Shown one piece after another: positions 8,903 through 17,955 of a stretch of DNA of 64,000 nucleotides. The position numbers and the translations under genes are program-made. Location: the NCBI RefSeq assembly GCF_001877035.1, contig NZ_CP015756.1, positions 4,331,001 through 4,395,000 of the forward strand, read 5' to 3'. Under the pieces are notes generated by a model. That model was not told the DNA's origin. It saw only the letters and a program-made list of their open reading frames with translations, and did not search any database. This stretch comes from Clostridium estertheticum subsp. estertheticum. Lineage in GTDB: Bacteria > Bacillota > Clostridia > Clostridiales > Clostridiaceae. Within the stretch, counting starts at the first letter, position 1, and every line of letters begins with the position of its first letter.

Positions 8903-8940
8903 TATAAAAGGCACTTTAATTTTGCTTAAAATCTTTCACA

Positions 8941-8963
8941 TGCCACTTGCCACGTGGGTGGCA
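8941..8963. repeat. GC-rich inverted repeat just after the rlmD stop
   Basis: TGCCAC and GTGGCA arms surround a nested CCACGTGG palindrome. The whole block is GC-rich in an AT-rich intergenic setting and sits directly against the rlmD stop codon, before the real terminator. Its function is unknown. Confidence 0.5.
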
Positions 8964-8964
8964 C

Positions 8965-10350
8965 CTATCTTTTCTCTATCCTGGCAACGCATTCTATGTG
9001 CGCTGTCTGTGGGAACATATCTACGGGCTGGATTTCTTTAGTAATATATCCAAGTTCATTTAAAATTCCTAAATCACGAGCTAATGTACCTGGATCACAA
9101 GAAACATAAACTATACATTTAGGTCCCATATGACTTATTGCTTCTAGTAGAGTTTTATCGCAACCTTTTCTTGGTGGATCAACTACAACTAAATCAGCAA
9201 TTACTCCATCATTTATAAGTTTCGGAATAATTATCTCTGCTTCCCCTACTAAAAACTCTGCATTTTCTACATTGTTTACTTTAGCATTTATTTTAGCATT
9301 TTCAATAGCCTGTGGTACTATTTCAACACCATAAACTTTTTTAGCGGTCTTAGATAAAAACAATGAGATAGTACCTGTACCACAATAAGCGTCAAGTACA
9401 ACTTCGCCTCCGCCTAAATTTGCATACTCTAGTACCTTATCGTAGAGCACCTCTGTTTGAACTGAATTAACTTGAAAAAATGATAGTGGAGAAACTTCAA
9501 ATTTAAATTCTCCTATGTAATCAGTTATTGTATCTTTCCCCCATAACGTCAAGCAAGTTTCTCCCAGTATTACATTAGTTTTTTCACTATTAATATTTTG
9601 TATTACACTCACAATACCCTTGATCTTTTTAGTAATTATTGCTATAAATTCTTCTTTATAAGGAAGGCTTTTACCATTTGTAACTAACACAACCATAACC
9701 TGTCCTGTTTTAGATCCTTTTCTAATCATAACGTGACGTAAAATCCCCTGATGATTTTCTTCGTTATAACATTGTATATTAAACTCTTTTATCCACTTTC
9801 TTGTAAGTTTTACTACAATATCTGCTACACTGTCTTGAATATAGCAATTTTCCATGTTAATTATGTCGTGACTTCTTGCCGCATAAAACCCAATTTTTAC
9901 TTCCCCATTTTTATTGCTTGCAGGTAATTGAACCTTATTTCTATAATTATAAGGAGACTCCATCCCGAGTGTTGGATGCACAATTACTTTCTCTAATTTT
10001 CCTATTCTATTTATAACTTGATTTACTCTATTAGTTTTAAAATCTAATTGGGCCGCATAATCTATATGCTGCAAGTTGCACCCTCCACAGCTTTTATATA
10101 TGTCACATACTGGTTCTATTCTGCTTATTGATTTCTCAATTATCTCGAGCAACTTTCCAAAACCAAAATTTTTAGATATCTTAACAATTTTTATTAACAC
10201 CTTTTCTCCTACTATTGCACCCGCAACGAAAACGGTAAATCCATCAATCTTACCTACACCTTCACCCTCATACCCCATATTATCTATAGTTATTATATAA
10301 TCTTCATTTTTTTTAACAGGAATAACATAATTCTCTAGTTTTCTTTTCAT
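8965..10350 (-). CDS. rlmD: 23S rRNA (uracil-5-)-methyltransferase, RlmD/RlmCD type
   Basis: S-adenosylmethionine-dependent enzyme that makes m5U in 23S rRNA (U1939, and in some Firmicutes also U747). The 461 residues contain an N-terminal TRAM RNA-binding domain (about 15-72), the four cysteines of an iron-sulfur site (Cys82, Cys88, Cys91 in CGGC, and Cys169), a SAM-binding motif [13 protein letters not shown], a DPPRKGC motif, and the catalytic Cys418 in [12 protein letters not shown] with Glu453 near the end. GGAGGAG precedes the ATG. Sequence alone does not tell whether it methylates one or both uridines. Confidence 0.93.
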   Translation of the reverse strand: MKRKLENYVIPVKKNEDYIITIDNMGYEGEGVGKIDGFTVFVAGAIVGEKVLIKIVKISKNFGFGKLLEIIEKSISRIEPVCDIYKSCGGCNLQHIDYAAQLDFKTNRVNQVINRIGKLEKVIVHPTLGMESPYNYRNKVQLPASNKNGEVKIGFYAARSHDIINMENCYIQDSVADIVVKLTRKWIKEFNIQCYNEENHQGILRHVMIRKGSKTGQVMVVLVTNGKSLPYKEEFIAIITKKIKGIVSVIQNINSEKTNVILGETCLTLWGKDTITDYIGEFKFEVSPLSFFQVNSVQTEVLYDKVLEYANLGGGEVVLDAYCGTGTISLFLSKTAKKVYGVEIVPQAIENAKINAKVNNVENAEFLVGEAEIIIPKLINDGVIADLVVVDPPRKGCDKTLLEAISHMGPKCIVYVSCDPGTLARDLGILNELGYITKEIQPVDMFPQTAHIECVARIEKR

Positions 10351-10394
10351 GAATTCTCCTCCAACCTTCTATCTACTACTATTTTTTCCATGCT

Positions 10395-10426
10395 AAAGGC
10401 ATCTAGATTTCTTTCTAGATGCCTTT
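10395..10426. terminator. Perfect 13-bp hairpin between the DUF1540 gene and rlmD
   Basis: AAAGGCATCTAGA (10395-10407) pairs exactly with 10414-10426 around a 6-nt loop. It lies 48 nt past the DUF1540 stop and 45 nt before the rlmD start. Only three Ts follow on the minus strand, so it may be a weak terminator or an RNA-stabilising hairpin. Confidence 0.55.
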
Positions 10427-10474
10427 ATAACAAATGCAAAGAAAAAATGCTTATTTCACAATATTAAATTTTAC

Positions 10475-10834
10475 TTATTCTTTAAACGTCTGACATTCTG
10501 TTTTTTCACTGCTTAAAGCCTCTCTACCATTTACCATAATATTATGAGCAACACATTCTTCATCCCTATTATGCACACAATTTATAACTTCGCATTCAAT
10601 TTTTGGACTCATCTCTATTTTGTCATTATTAAATGCTTGTTTAATTTCTCCAATAACATTCATATTAAGTACGTTATTAAATGAATTTTTTAGTCCCTTT
10701 TCAGCAAATGTTTCACACTGCGTCTCCTCTTTACTATGAACATTCGACCCTAAAATGTTGATAGTACTAGCTGAGCATATCCCCGACATATTATTAACAC
10801 AATTTGTGGCAGTACAACTTAGAGTCCCTCTCAT
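10475..10834 (-). CDS. Protein with two DUF1540 modules
   Basis: A 119-residue protein made of two copies of the small DUF1540 module (about residues 4-42 and 79-117), each with four cysteines in the pattern C-x5-C-x6-C then C-x-T/S-F (LSCTATNCVNN...ETQCETF and IECEVINCVHN...KTECQTF). The cysteine layout suggests a metal-binding or disulfide knuckle. The modules are joined by an alpha-helical linker. DUF1540 proteins are common in Clostridia and their function is not established. GGAGGGG precedes the ATG. A hairpin lies downstream, so it appears monocistronic. Confidence 0.85.
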   Translation of the reverse strand: MRGTLSCTATNCVNNMSGICSASTINILGSNVHSKEETQCETFAEKGLKNSFNNVLNMNVIGEIKQAFNNDKIEMSPKIECEVINCVHNRDEECVAHNIMVNGREALSSEKTECQTFKE

Positions 10835-10911
10835 ATCTACCCCTCCAACTATTTAATTTTACTATTATATTTAATTATAATTCCTTGCTTTACTTTTTAT
10901 TATACTACAGA

Positions 10912-10939
10912 TAAAAAAAAAGCACCATATAGGTGCTTT
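10912..10939 (-). terminator. Strong terminator hairpin, orphan or tandem to that of pyk
   Basis: AAAGCACC (10919-10926) pairs with GGTGCTTT (10932-10939) around a 5-nt loop and is followed on the minus strand by a long T-run. It lies about 100 nt beyond the pyk terminator with no gene between them, so it is either a back-up terminator or the end of a small RNA. Confidence 0.85.
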
Positions 10940-11035
10940 AAAAGAAATCAGTTGCCATGTTGTTTGCTTGTACTTATAATTGTAACCAAGTTTTTTTTAT
11001 TTATACATAATTATTTAAAATATATTATATTCTTA

Positions 11036-11070
11036 TAAAAAAAAGGATTGCCAATTATATGACAATCCTT
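11036..11070 (-). terminator. Terminator of the pfkA-pyk operon
   Basis: An 11-bp stem (11043-11053 with 11060-11070, one G-U pair) with a 6-nt loop, followed on the minus strand by eight Ts. It is 48 nt after the pyk stop. Confidence 0.92.
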
Positions 11071-11118
11071 AATTCATCTCTTTGATCGCTTAAATATCAG
11101 CGACTTCAGAAAGTTTTT

Positions 11119-12879
11119 TTAGTTCTTTACATTAGCCCTACCACTATATACAAGGCCTCTAGCTGCATCCATTGTTATAAAAGAACCAGTTTTAATAATA
11201 TCAACTGCTCCTTTTGCATTGTATATAATTGGAACTGCTTTTGCAGTACCTTCAACAACAACATCTGATCTTGTTGCATCTTCTTCAACAATAATTCCTG
11301 AAACTCTATCTAATAAATCAGTATATTCTTTAGTTAATGTTTTTACTACTAAAATATCACCATCACGCATAGTTTCATTTGCTTCTTTTGCATTTTGCGC
11401 AAAGCAAGCTGTACCACAAGCTGATGCACTTATATTTCCTTTACCTTGAAGTAATATATCACCAACAATATGAACCTTCATCATGTTTGTACTACCTACA
11501 AAATTGGCAGGAATTCCAGCAGCAATAACTACTAAATCTCCCTTTTGTACATATCCTGCCTTTAATGCAATAGCTACAGAATTATCTATAAGTTTATCTG
11601 TAGATTCTATTTTATCAGCACATACTGAAACAACGCCCCAATTTAATGCTAAACTTCTAGCTACTACTTCATAAGGAGTAACAGCAATAACTGAACATTC
11701 TGGTCTATAAGCTGAAACTTTTCTTGCTGTATTACCACTTTGAGTTGCAGTAATAATAGCTGAAGCGTTTAATTCCATAGCAGTAGTACAAGTAGCTAAA
11801 CTAATAGCATTTGGTACATTAGGAATATGAACTGCTCCCTTATTCTTTAAATTCTCTTTGTAGTTAAGAGCATTCTCAGCAGTTTGTGCTATTTTAGCCA
11901 TTATAGTAGCTGCTTCAACTGGGTATTTACCATTAGCAGTTTCACCACTTAACATTATAGCATCTGTACCATCAAATATTGCATTTGCAACATCTGAAGA
12001 CTCTGCTCTAGTTGGTCTTGGGTTTCTGATCATAGAATCTAACATTTGAGTAGCTGTTATAACTGCTTTACCAGCAGCATTACATTTAGCTATCATCATT
12101 TTTTGAACTATTGGAACTTCCTCTGTTGGAATTTCAACTCCTAAATCTCCTCTGGCAACCATGACAGCATCAGATAACTTAATAATATCATCAATGTTAT
12201 CAACACCTTCTTGATTCTCAACTTTAGAAATTATTTGTACTTTTTCTCCACCATTTTCATTAAGAACACGTCTTATATGAAGTACATCTGATGCTTTTCT
12301 TACAAATGATGCTGCAATAAAATCAACACCTATTTCACATCCAAATTTCAAATCATCAATATCTCTTGCTGTAAGTGCAGGAAGATTTATTGCAACTCCA
12401 GGAACATTAACACCTTTGTGATTTCCTACCATACCAGTATTTGCAACTACACAATGTACTTTTTTACCTTCAACGCTTTCTACTGTGAGTCCAACTAAAC
12501 CGTCATCTATTAATATAGTATCGCCAGCAACAACATCTTTATATAATTCTTCATAAGTTACAGAGCATATAGTTTCATCTCCAATAACTTCTTCACCACA
12601 AACAACAGTGAATTTAGATCCTTCTTGTAATTCAACTTTACCAGCTGAAAAATTTCCTGTTCTTATTTCTGGTCCTTTAGTATCAAGTATTATAGCAATA
12701 TGTCTATTCATTTCTTTTCTAACTAGTTTTACTCTATCAATTCTTTCTAAATGTTCTTGATGATCACCATGTGAAAAATTATGTCTTGAAGCATCCATTC
12801 CTGCATTTATTAAATCTTTTATAGTTTCCATACTTCCACTAGCTGGTCCTACTGTACAAATCATTTTAGTTTTTTTCAT
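11119..12879 (-). CDS. pyk: Pyruvate kinase with extra C-terminal domain
   Basis: Last enzyme of glycolysis: phosphoenolpyruvate plus ADP gives pyruvate plus ATP. The 586 residues are about 110 longer than the basic enzyme, because a PEP-utilising-like domain follows residue ~475 (it contains the CGTACFAQN segment with the Thr-Ala swivel-type motif), as in Bacillus and many Clostridia. Core motifs present: NFSHGDHQEHL near residue 35, DTKGPEIRTG (~65), KVENQEGVDN and the MVARGDLGVEIP loop (~240), and ATQMLDSM (~278). It follows pfkA by 71 nt with its own GAGGAG, so the two are very likely one operon, ended by a strong terminator. Confidence 0.97.
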   Translation of the reverse strand: MKKTKMICTVGPASGSMETIKDLINAGMDASRHNFSHGDHQEHLERIDRVKLVRKEMNRHIAIILDTKGPEIRTGNFSAGKVELQEGSKFTVVCGEEVIGDETICSVTYEELYKDVVAGDTILIDDGLVGLTVESVEGKKVHCVVANTGMVGNHKGVNVPGVAINLPALTARDIDDLKFGCEIGVDFIAASFVRKASDVLHIRRVLNENGGEKVQIISKVENQEGVDNIDDIIKLSDAVMVARGDLGVEIPTEEVPIVQKMMIAKCNAAGKAVITATQMLDSMIRNPRPTRAESSDVANAIFDGTDAIMLSGETANGKYPVEAATIMAKIAQTAENALNYKENLKNKGAVHIPNVPNAISLATCTTAMELNASAIITATQSGNTARKVSAYRPECSVIAVTPYEVVARSLALNWGVVSVCADKIESTDKLIDNSVAIALKAGYVQKGDLVVIAAGIPANFVGSTNMMKVHIVGDILLQGKGNISASACGTACFAQNAKEANETMRDGDILVVKTLTKEYTDLLDRVSGIIVEEDATRSDVVVEGTAKAVPIIYNAKGAVDIIKTGSFITMDAARGLVYSGRANVKN

Positions 12880-12950
12880 TAATTATTCTCCTCTTATTGT
12901 ATATTATTTTATATTTAGCTTTTATATATAAGCCTTCTTATTAAATCACT

Positions 12951-13910
12951 TTAGTAAGAAAGAATTTTAGATATTTCATAAAGTTCTTCATTAAATTTTC
13001 TTGGTATTTCTAGCGCTTCATTGATATCTTCATCAACTATTTTGCCATTTTTCATACCAATAACTCTGCCTGATCTACCTTCTATAAGTACTTGCACTGC
13101 AGCTACTCCCATTTTAGATGCAAGCATTCTATCAAATGCACTTGGACTTCCACCTCTTTGAATATGGCCGAGTATTGTAGCTCTTGATTCAATTCCGGTT
13201 ATTTCTTCAACCTGCTTTGCAAGTTCATTGGCACCGCCCACACCTTCAGCAAGGAGTATTAGATTATGCATTTTACCTCTTAGTTTGCCTTCAAATATAG
13301 TTTTGCACAAAGAATCTATTTCATACCCTTTTTCAGGTATAATTACTTCTTCAGCTCCTCCACCAATACCAGCATATAATGCTATATCTCCACAGTTTCT
13401 TCCCATTACTTCAACTACACTAATTCTCTCATGAGAACTTGAAGTATCTCTTATTTTATTTATAGCATCAAGCACTGTATTTAGTGCTGTATCAAATCCT
13501 ATCGAATATTCACTATATGGAAGGTCATTATCTATAGTTCCTGGTATACCTACAGTTGCAATACCGAGGTCTGATAAAAGTTGTGCTCCTGCAAAAGAAC
13601 CATCCCCACCAATTACTACTAGTCCATCAATACCAAAAACTCTTAGTACATTAACTGCCTTTTTTCTTCCAGCCTCAGTTTTAAATTCTTCACAGCGTGC
13701 AGTTCTAAGAATAGTTCCGCCTCTATGAATTATATCTGAAACCGAATGTCTATCCATATCAAATATTTCACCATTTATAAGTCCACTATACCCTCTTTGT
13801 ACACCCATAACTCTTATACCTTTGAATATAGCCATCCTAACTACTGCTCTAATGGCTGCGTTCATTCCTGGTGCGTCGCCTCCACTTGTCAATACCGCTA
13901 TTGTTTTCAT
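12951..13910 (-). CDS. pfkA: ATP-dependent 6-phosphofructokinase
   Basis: Makes fructose-1,6-bisphosphate, the committed step of glycolysis. At 319 residues it is the short bacterial form. ATP-binding loop [14 protein letters not shown] (9-21), GGDGSF (101-106), and the catalytic TIDND with Asp127, the same number as in the Bacillus enzyme. [13 protein letters not shown] and [15 protein letters not shown] are intact, so allosteric control by PEP and ADP is expected from the family. AGGAGGA precedes the ATG. It leads the pfkA-pyk operon from a promoter about 190 nt upstream, and the long leader carries a repeated 15-mer. Confidence 0.97.
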   Translation of the reverse strand: MKTIAVLTSGGDAPGMNAAIRAVVRMAIFKGIRVMGVQRGYSGLINGEIFDMDRHSVSDIIHRGGTILRTARCEEFKTEAGRKKAVNVLRVFGIDGLVVIGGDGSFAGAQLLSDLGIATVGIPGTIDNDLPYSEYSIGFDTALNTVLDAINKIRDTSSSHERISVVEVMGRNCGDIALYAGIGGGAEEVIIPEKGYEIDSLCKTIFEGKLRGKMHNLILLAEGVGGANELAKQVEEITGIESRATILGHIQRGGSPSAFDRMLASKMGVAAVQVLIEGRSGRVIGMKNGKIVDEDINEALEIPRKFNEELYEISKILSY

Positions 13911-13941
13911 AACTATTCCTCCTTATAACTCTCTATAGAAT

Positions 13942-14000
13942 AAACAATTATTAATTTTTTCCCCTTTATAATTCTTTGAGGTATAAAACAATTATTAATT
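13942..14000. repeat. Two exact 15-bp repeats in the pfkA leader
   Basis: AAACAATTATTAATT occurs at 13942-13956 and again at 13986-14000, 44 bp apart (about four helical turns), between the predicted pfkA promoter and its ATG. The second copy is extended into a near-perfect palindrome ending in GTTTT. The layout suits a dimeric regulator or an RNA hairpin. No known consensus was recognised. Confidence 0.5.
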
Positions 14001-14110
14001 GTTTTCCATTTCTGTACCATCGGGATAAATCTACCCCACCGTGGTCATAATATGTCCATGTTAACAACAAAAATATAACTATTATTAAAAAATACCCTTT
14101 ATACTCTAAT

Positions 14111-14137
14111 ATTATACAAAATTCTCGAAACATTCAA
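14111..14137 (-). promoter_or_regulatory. Probable promoter of pfkA-pyk
   Basis: TATAAT (14111-14116) with TTGAAT (14132-14137) on the minus strand, spacer 15 nt (16 if GTTGAA is used). Transcription from here would give an untranslated leader of roughly 190 nt. Confidence 0.5.
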
Positions 14138-14275
14138 CGGTTTATAGAAATAAATATTTATTTTTTAATAAACGACCTATTACTAGTGTAATGTAATCCT
14201 TTCAATGGTTATATTTAAGTTAAAGATATATATATTACCATTTAACAAGTTAAAATTACTACTTTAACTAAGATT

Positions 14276-14308
14276 GTTATTAAAGATAACAATTTTACCT
14301 TTAATAAC
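14276..14308 (-). terminator. Stem-loop after dnaE
   Basis: GTTATTAAAG (14276-14285) pairs perfectly with 14299-14308 around a 13-nt loop, 27 nt past the dnaE stop. A T-tract is lacking and a second, overlapping pairing is possible, so termination here is uncertain. Confidence 0.35.
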
Positions 14309-14334
14309 CACCTCTACAATTATACAAAAATATT

Positions 14335-17300
14335 TTATTGTATTTTTATATTATCTTGGCCAAACATTTTTCTTAAAACTTCCATAACATCAATTTCTTC
14401 GCTAAGCCATAAAGCTTTATCCACAGCATACATTTTTCTCGGCTCTTTTGTACACAGATATACAGGGGTACTTCCCCTATATATAGCTAAGTTTTGCTTT
14501 ATTTTCTTTAATGCATCTTTCATCATAACATCATTTTCGACTAAGATATAAATTTTTTCGCTGTTAATTTTTACAAGTGGCTTAATATCTTCGCATAATA
14601 TCTTTGGTTGTTCCTCTTCGCGAATACTAACCCTGCCTTTAATTATTACTATTTCATCTTCTTCAACAAGTGACTTATATTTTTCAAATGTCTTTGGAAA
14701 AACTATTACTTCAACACTAGCATATAAATCCTCTAAATTAATAAATGCCATCATATCATTATTTTTAGTAACTTTTTTACTAACCGATGATATTATACCA
14801 CCAATTATAACTTTATCACCATCTTGAAGTTTAAAACTTTCACTAAGCATTTCATTATCTTCTTCAAGACTCTCATCTAGCACAATATCAGATATTCTAG
14901 TATTGGTCTGTATATTAAGTGTCTCTTCGTATTCATCTAGAGGATGACCAGACAAATATATTCCAGTCATTTCCTTTTCCATAGCTAAAATATGTTTCTT
15001 TTTAAATTCTTTGATCTTCGGATACTCTATTTCAAAATTATTATAATCATTATCAAAATCTAAAAACAGATTTATTTGTCCTGAAATATTTCTCTTTCTA
15101 TCATTGTTTACTCCATCTAATACCTTCTCGTAAACCGCTAACAGTTGCGATCTATGAATTTTAAAATCATCAAATGCTCCTGCCTTAATAAGACTTTCTA
15201 CTGCTCGTTTACTTACACAAGATGTGTCTATTTTATTGCAAAAATCCATAAAACCTGAAAATTCGCCTTTCTCTTCCCGATTACGTACAATGCTCTCTAT
15301 TACATTTACCCCTACATTCTTAAGTGCTGATAGGCCAAACCTTATAGTATCGCCTTTTACAGTAAACTCAGCAAAACTTTCATTTATACTAGGAGGCAAC
15401 ACCCCTATATCAATTTGAACTGCATACCTAGTATAAAAGGCTATTTTCTCAGCATTTCCTTTTACACTATTGAGCATTGCAGCTATAAATTCTGTAGGAT
15501 AATAACACATTAAATATGCAGTCTCATAACCTACAACAGCATATGCTGCAGCATGCGATTTATTAAATGCATATGATGCAAAATCCATCATTTGATCAAA
15601 TATCTTATTTGCTGCCACCTCAGTTATTCCATTTCGAAGACAACCTTGTACTTCTATGTTTCCAGTCTCGTCCACTATTCCATGAATAAAGTTATAACGT
15701 TCTTCTTCCATAACCTTGTGCTTTTTCTTAGACATAGCACGACGGACTAGATCAGATCTTCCCATTGAGTACCCAGCAAGTTTTCTAACTATTTCCATAA
15801 CCTGCTCTTGATACACCATTACCCCATAAGTAACACCAAGGATTTCCTCAAGCTGCGGAGTAACATATTCCACCTTATCCATACTGTTTTTATTTCTTAT
15901 ATAACGTGGAATTTCAGCCATTGGGCCTGGTCTATATAAACTTATACCGGCAATAATATCCTCAAATTTATCAGGTTTTAGTTCCTTCATAAAGCTAGTC
16001 ATTCCTGCAGATTCTAGTTGAAATATACCTACTGTTTTTCCTTCTCCGATCATTTTATAGACTTTATGATCTTCAATATCCAAATCATCTATATCTATAG
16101 ATACATTCCTATTTTGTTTTACAAAGTCTATACAATCCCTAATAACTGTAAGTGTACGGAGTCCAAGGAAATCCATCTTCAAAAGTCCAAGTTCCTCCAA
16201 GGTTCCCATAGGAAATTGTGTTACTATCATTTCATCATTTTTCTGAAGAGGTACATAGTTTACTAATGGCTGTGATGCAATAACTACTCCCGCCGCATGG
16301 GTAGAGCTATGCCTTGGAAGTCCCTCTAATGCCTTTGCAATATCTATAAGCGCTTCAACACGTGAATCATCTTCATACAAGGAATTAAGCTCTGAATTCA
16401 TTTCAAGAGCCTTATTTATAGTTATATTAAGCACAGATGGTATCATCTTAGCGATTCTATCCACCTCTGCATACGAATAATTCATAGCACGTCCAACATC
16501 TCTTATACAAGCTCTAGGGGCCATTGTTCCAAATGTTATAATTTGTGATACATTAGTAGATCCATACTTTTCAACAACATAATCAATTACATCTTGACGC
16601 CTTTCATAACAAAAATCTGAATCTATATCTGGCATAGATACTCTTTCTGGATTTAAGAAACGCTCAAAAATAAGGCTATATTTAATAGGATCAATCTTCG
16701 TTATATCTAAAGTATAAGCAACTATTGAACCTGCCGCAGACCCACGCCCGGGGCCTGTTGGAATATCGTGATCTACTGCAAATTTGATAAAATCCCATAC
16801 TATAAGAAAATAATCAACATATCCCATTTGTTTTATTATATTCAGCTCATATTCAAGTCTATCCACATACATCTTAGCAATTGGACTAACCTTCGCTATT
16901 TCATTTATGTATTCTATAGAGAAGCCTCTGGTAAGTACATCACTAAATGCCTCATACCTAGGTGCCAACCCCTCATAACAATGTTCTCTTAGAAATTCAT
17001 ACGGATCTACCCCGCCAGGCAGCGGAAACTTTGGAAGTTTCGATACATGAAATTCATAATCAAAATTGCACATCTCTGCTATTTTGACTGTATTACTAAG
17101 TGCTTCTGGGACATATGCAAAAGTCTTTTGCATCTCCTCTGGGGACTTTAAATAAAACTGATCTGATGGATACCTCATTCTATTTTCATCATCAACAGTT
17201 TTTGCTGTCTGAATACATAAAAGAATATCATGAGCCTTTGAATCCTCTTGCATTATGTAATGAGTATCATTTGTGCAAATTAGTGGAATTCCCGTATCCT

Positions 17301-17916
17301 TAGATAATTTTACTAAGAGTTCATTAACTTTAAACTGGTCTTGCATACCGTGATATTGTAGCTCCAAATAATAGCCGTCCTTGAATATATCTCTATATTT
17401 CAATGCTATTTCTTTTGCTTTTTCATAATTACCTCGCAAGAGAAGGCTTTGAACCTCTCCACCAAGACAAGCACTACTAGCAATTATTCCTTCACTGTAC
17501 TTTGATAGAAATTCATAATCAACCCTTGGTTTATAATAAAAACCTTTAATAGACGCTGCCGATACTATGTGCATCAAATTTTGATAACCCTTAGCATTCT
17601 TAACTAAAAGTATTAAGTGATGGGTAGCGTTGTCTCTATCAGTTTCCTTTATATTCATAGATTTAGCAGCTACATATATTTCACAACCAATAATAGGTTT
17701 AATTCCCTGTTCTTTCGCTTGTTTATAAAATTCCACGCATCCATACATTACTCCATGATCTGTTATAGCAATACTTTTCATGCCTAGCTCTTTGGTCTTA
17801 GCTATAAGCTCTTTAATCTTTCCCGAGCCATCAAGAAGGCTGTACTCTGTATGCACATGAAGATGTACAAAACTCCCTAAATCTTCCCGCTTTTTTATCT
17901 TTAGTTTCTCCGTCAT
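14335..17916 (-). CDS. dnaE: DNA polymerase III alpha subunit DnaE
   Basis: Replicative or lesion-bypass C-family DNA polymerase. Starting at the ATG with GAGGGGAAG upstream it has 1193 residues; a TTG six codons earlier overlaps that ribosome binding site and is unlikely. Domains in order: PHP (FVHLHVHTEYSLLDGSG near the N-terminus, AITDHGVMYG), polymerase palm with catalytic aspartates in MPDIDSDF, PGRGSAAGS, fingers with helix-hairpin-helix segments, and a C-terminal OB-fold (GDKVIIGGIISSV, VEVIVFPKTFEKY). The separate exonuclease domain of PolC is absent, so this is DnaE rather than PolC. It follows the YtoI-like gene by 39 nt, probably in one long rapZ-to-dnaE transcript. Confidence 0.96.
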   Translation of the reverse strand: MTEKLKIKKREDLGSFVHLHVHTEYSLLDGSGKIKELIAKTKELGMKSIAITDHGVMYGCVEFYKQAKEQGIKPIIGCEIYVAAKSMNIKETDRDNATHHLILLVKNAKGYQNLMHIVSAASIKGFYYKPRVDYEFLSKYSEGIIASSACLGGEVQSLLLRGNYEKAKEIALKYRDIFKDGYYLELQYHGMQDQFKVNELLVKLSKDTGIPLICTNDTHYIMQEDSKAHDILLCIQTAKTVDDENRMRYPSDQFYLKSPEEMQKTFAYVPEALSNTVKIAEMCNFDYEFHVSKLPKFPLPGGVDPYEFLREHCYEGLAPRYEAFSDVLTRGFSIEYINEIAKVSPIAKMYVDRLEYELNIIKQMGYVDYFLIVWDFIKFAVDHDIPTGPGRGSAAGSIVAYTLDITKIDPIKYSLIFERFLNPERVSMPDIDSDFCYERRQDVIDYVVEKYGSTNVSQIITFGTMAPRACIRDVGRAMNYSYAEVDRIAKMIPSVLNITINKALEMNSELNSLYEDDSRVEALIDIAKALEGLPRHSSTHAAGVVIASQPLVNYVPLQKNDEMIVTQFPMGTLEELGLLKMDFLGLRTLTVIRDCIDFVKQNRNVSIDIDDLDIEDHKVYKMIGEGKTVGIFQLESAGMTSFMKELKPDKFEDIIAGISLYRPGPMAEIPRYIRNKNSMDKVEYVTPQLEEILGVTYGVMVYQEQVMEIVRKLAGYSMGRSDLVRRAMSKKKHKVMEEERYNFIHGIVDETGNIEVQGCLRNGITEVAANKIFDQMMDFASYAFNKSHAAAYAVVGYETAYLMCYYPTEFIAAMLNSVKGNAEKIAFYTRYAVQIDIGVLPPSINESFAEFTVKGDTIRFGLSALKNVGVNVIESIVRNREEKGEFSGFMDFCNKIDTSCVSKRAVESLIKAGAFDDFKIHRSQLLAVYEKVLDGVNNDRKRNISGQINLFLDFDNDYNNFEIEYPKIKEFKKKHILAMEKEMTGIYLSGHPLDEYEETLNIQTNTRISDIVLDESLEEDNEMLSESFKLQDGDKVIIGGIISSVSKKVTKNNDMMAFINLEDLYASVEVIVFPKTFEKYKSLVEEDEIVIIKGRVSIREEEQPKILCEDIKPLVKINSEKIYILVENDVMMKDALKKIKQNLAIYRGSTPVYLCTKEPRKMYAVDKALWLSEEIDVMEVLRKMFGQDNIKIQ

Positions 17917-17955
17917 TTTTTCACTTCCCCTCAAAACATAATTTAATTATATATA

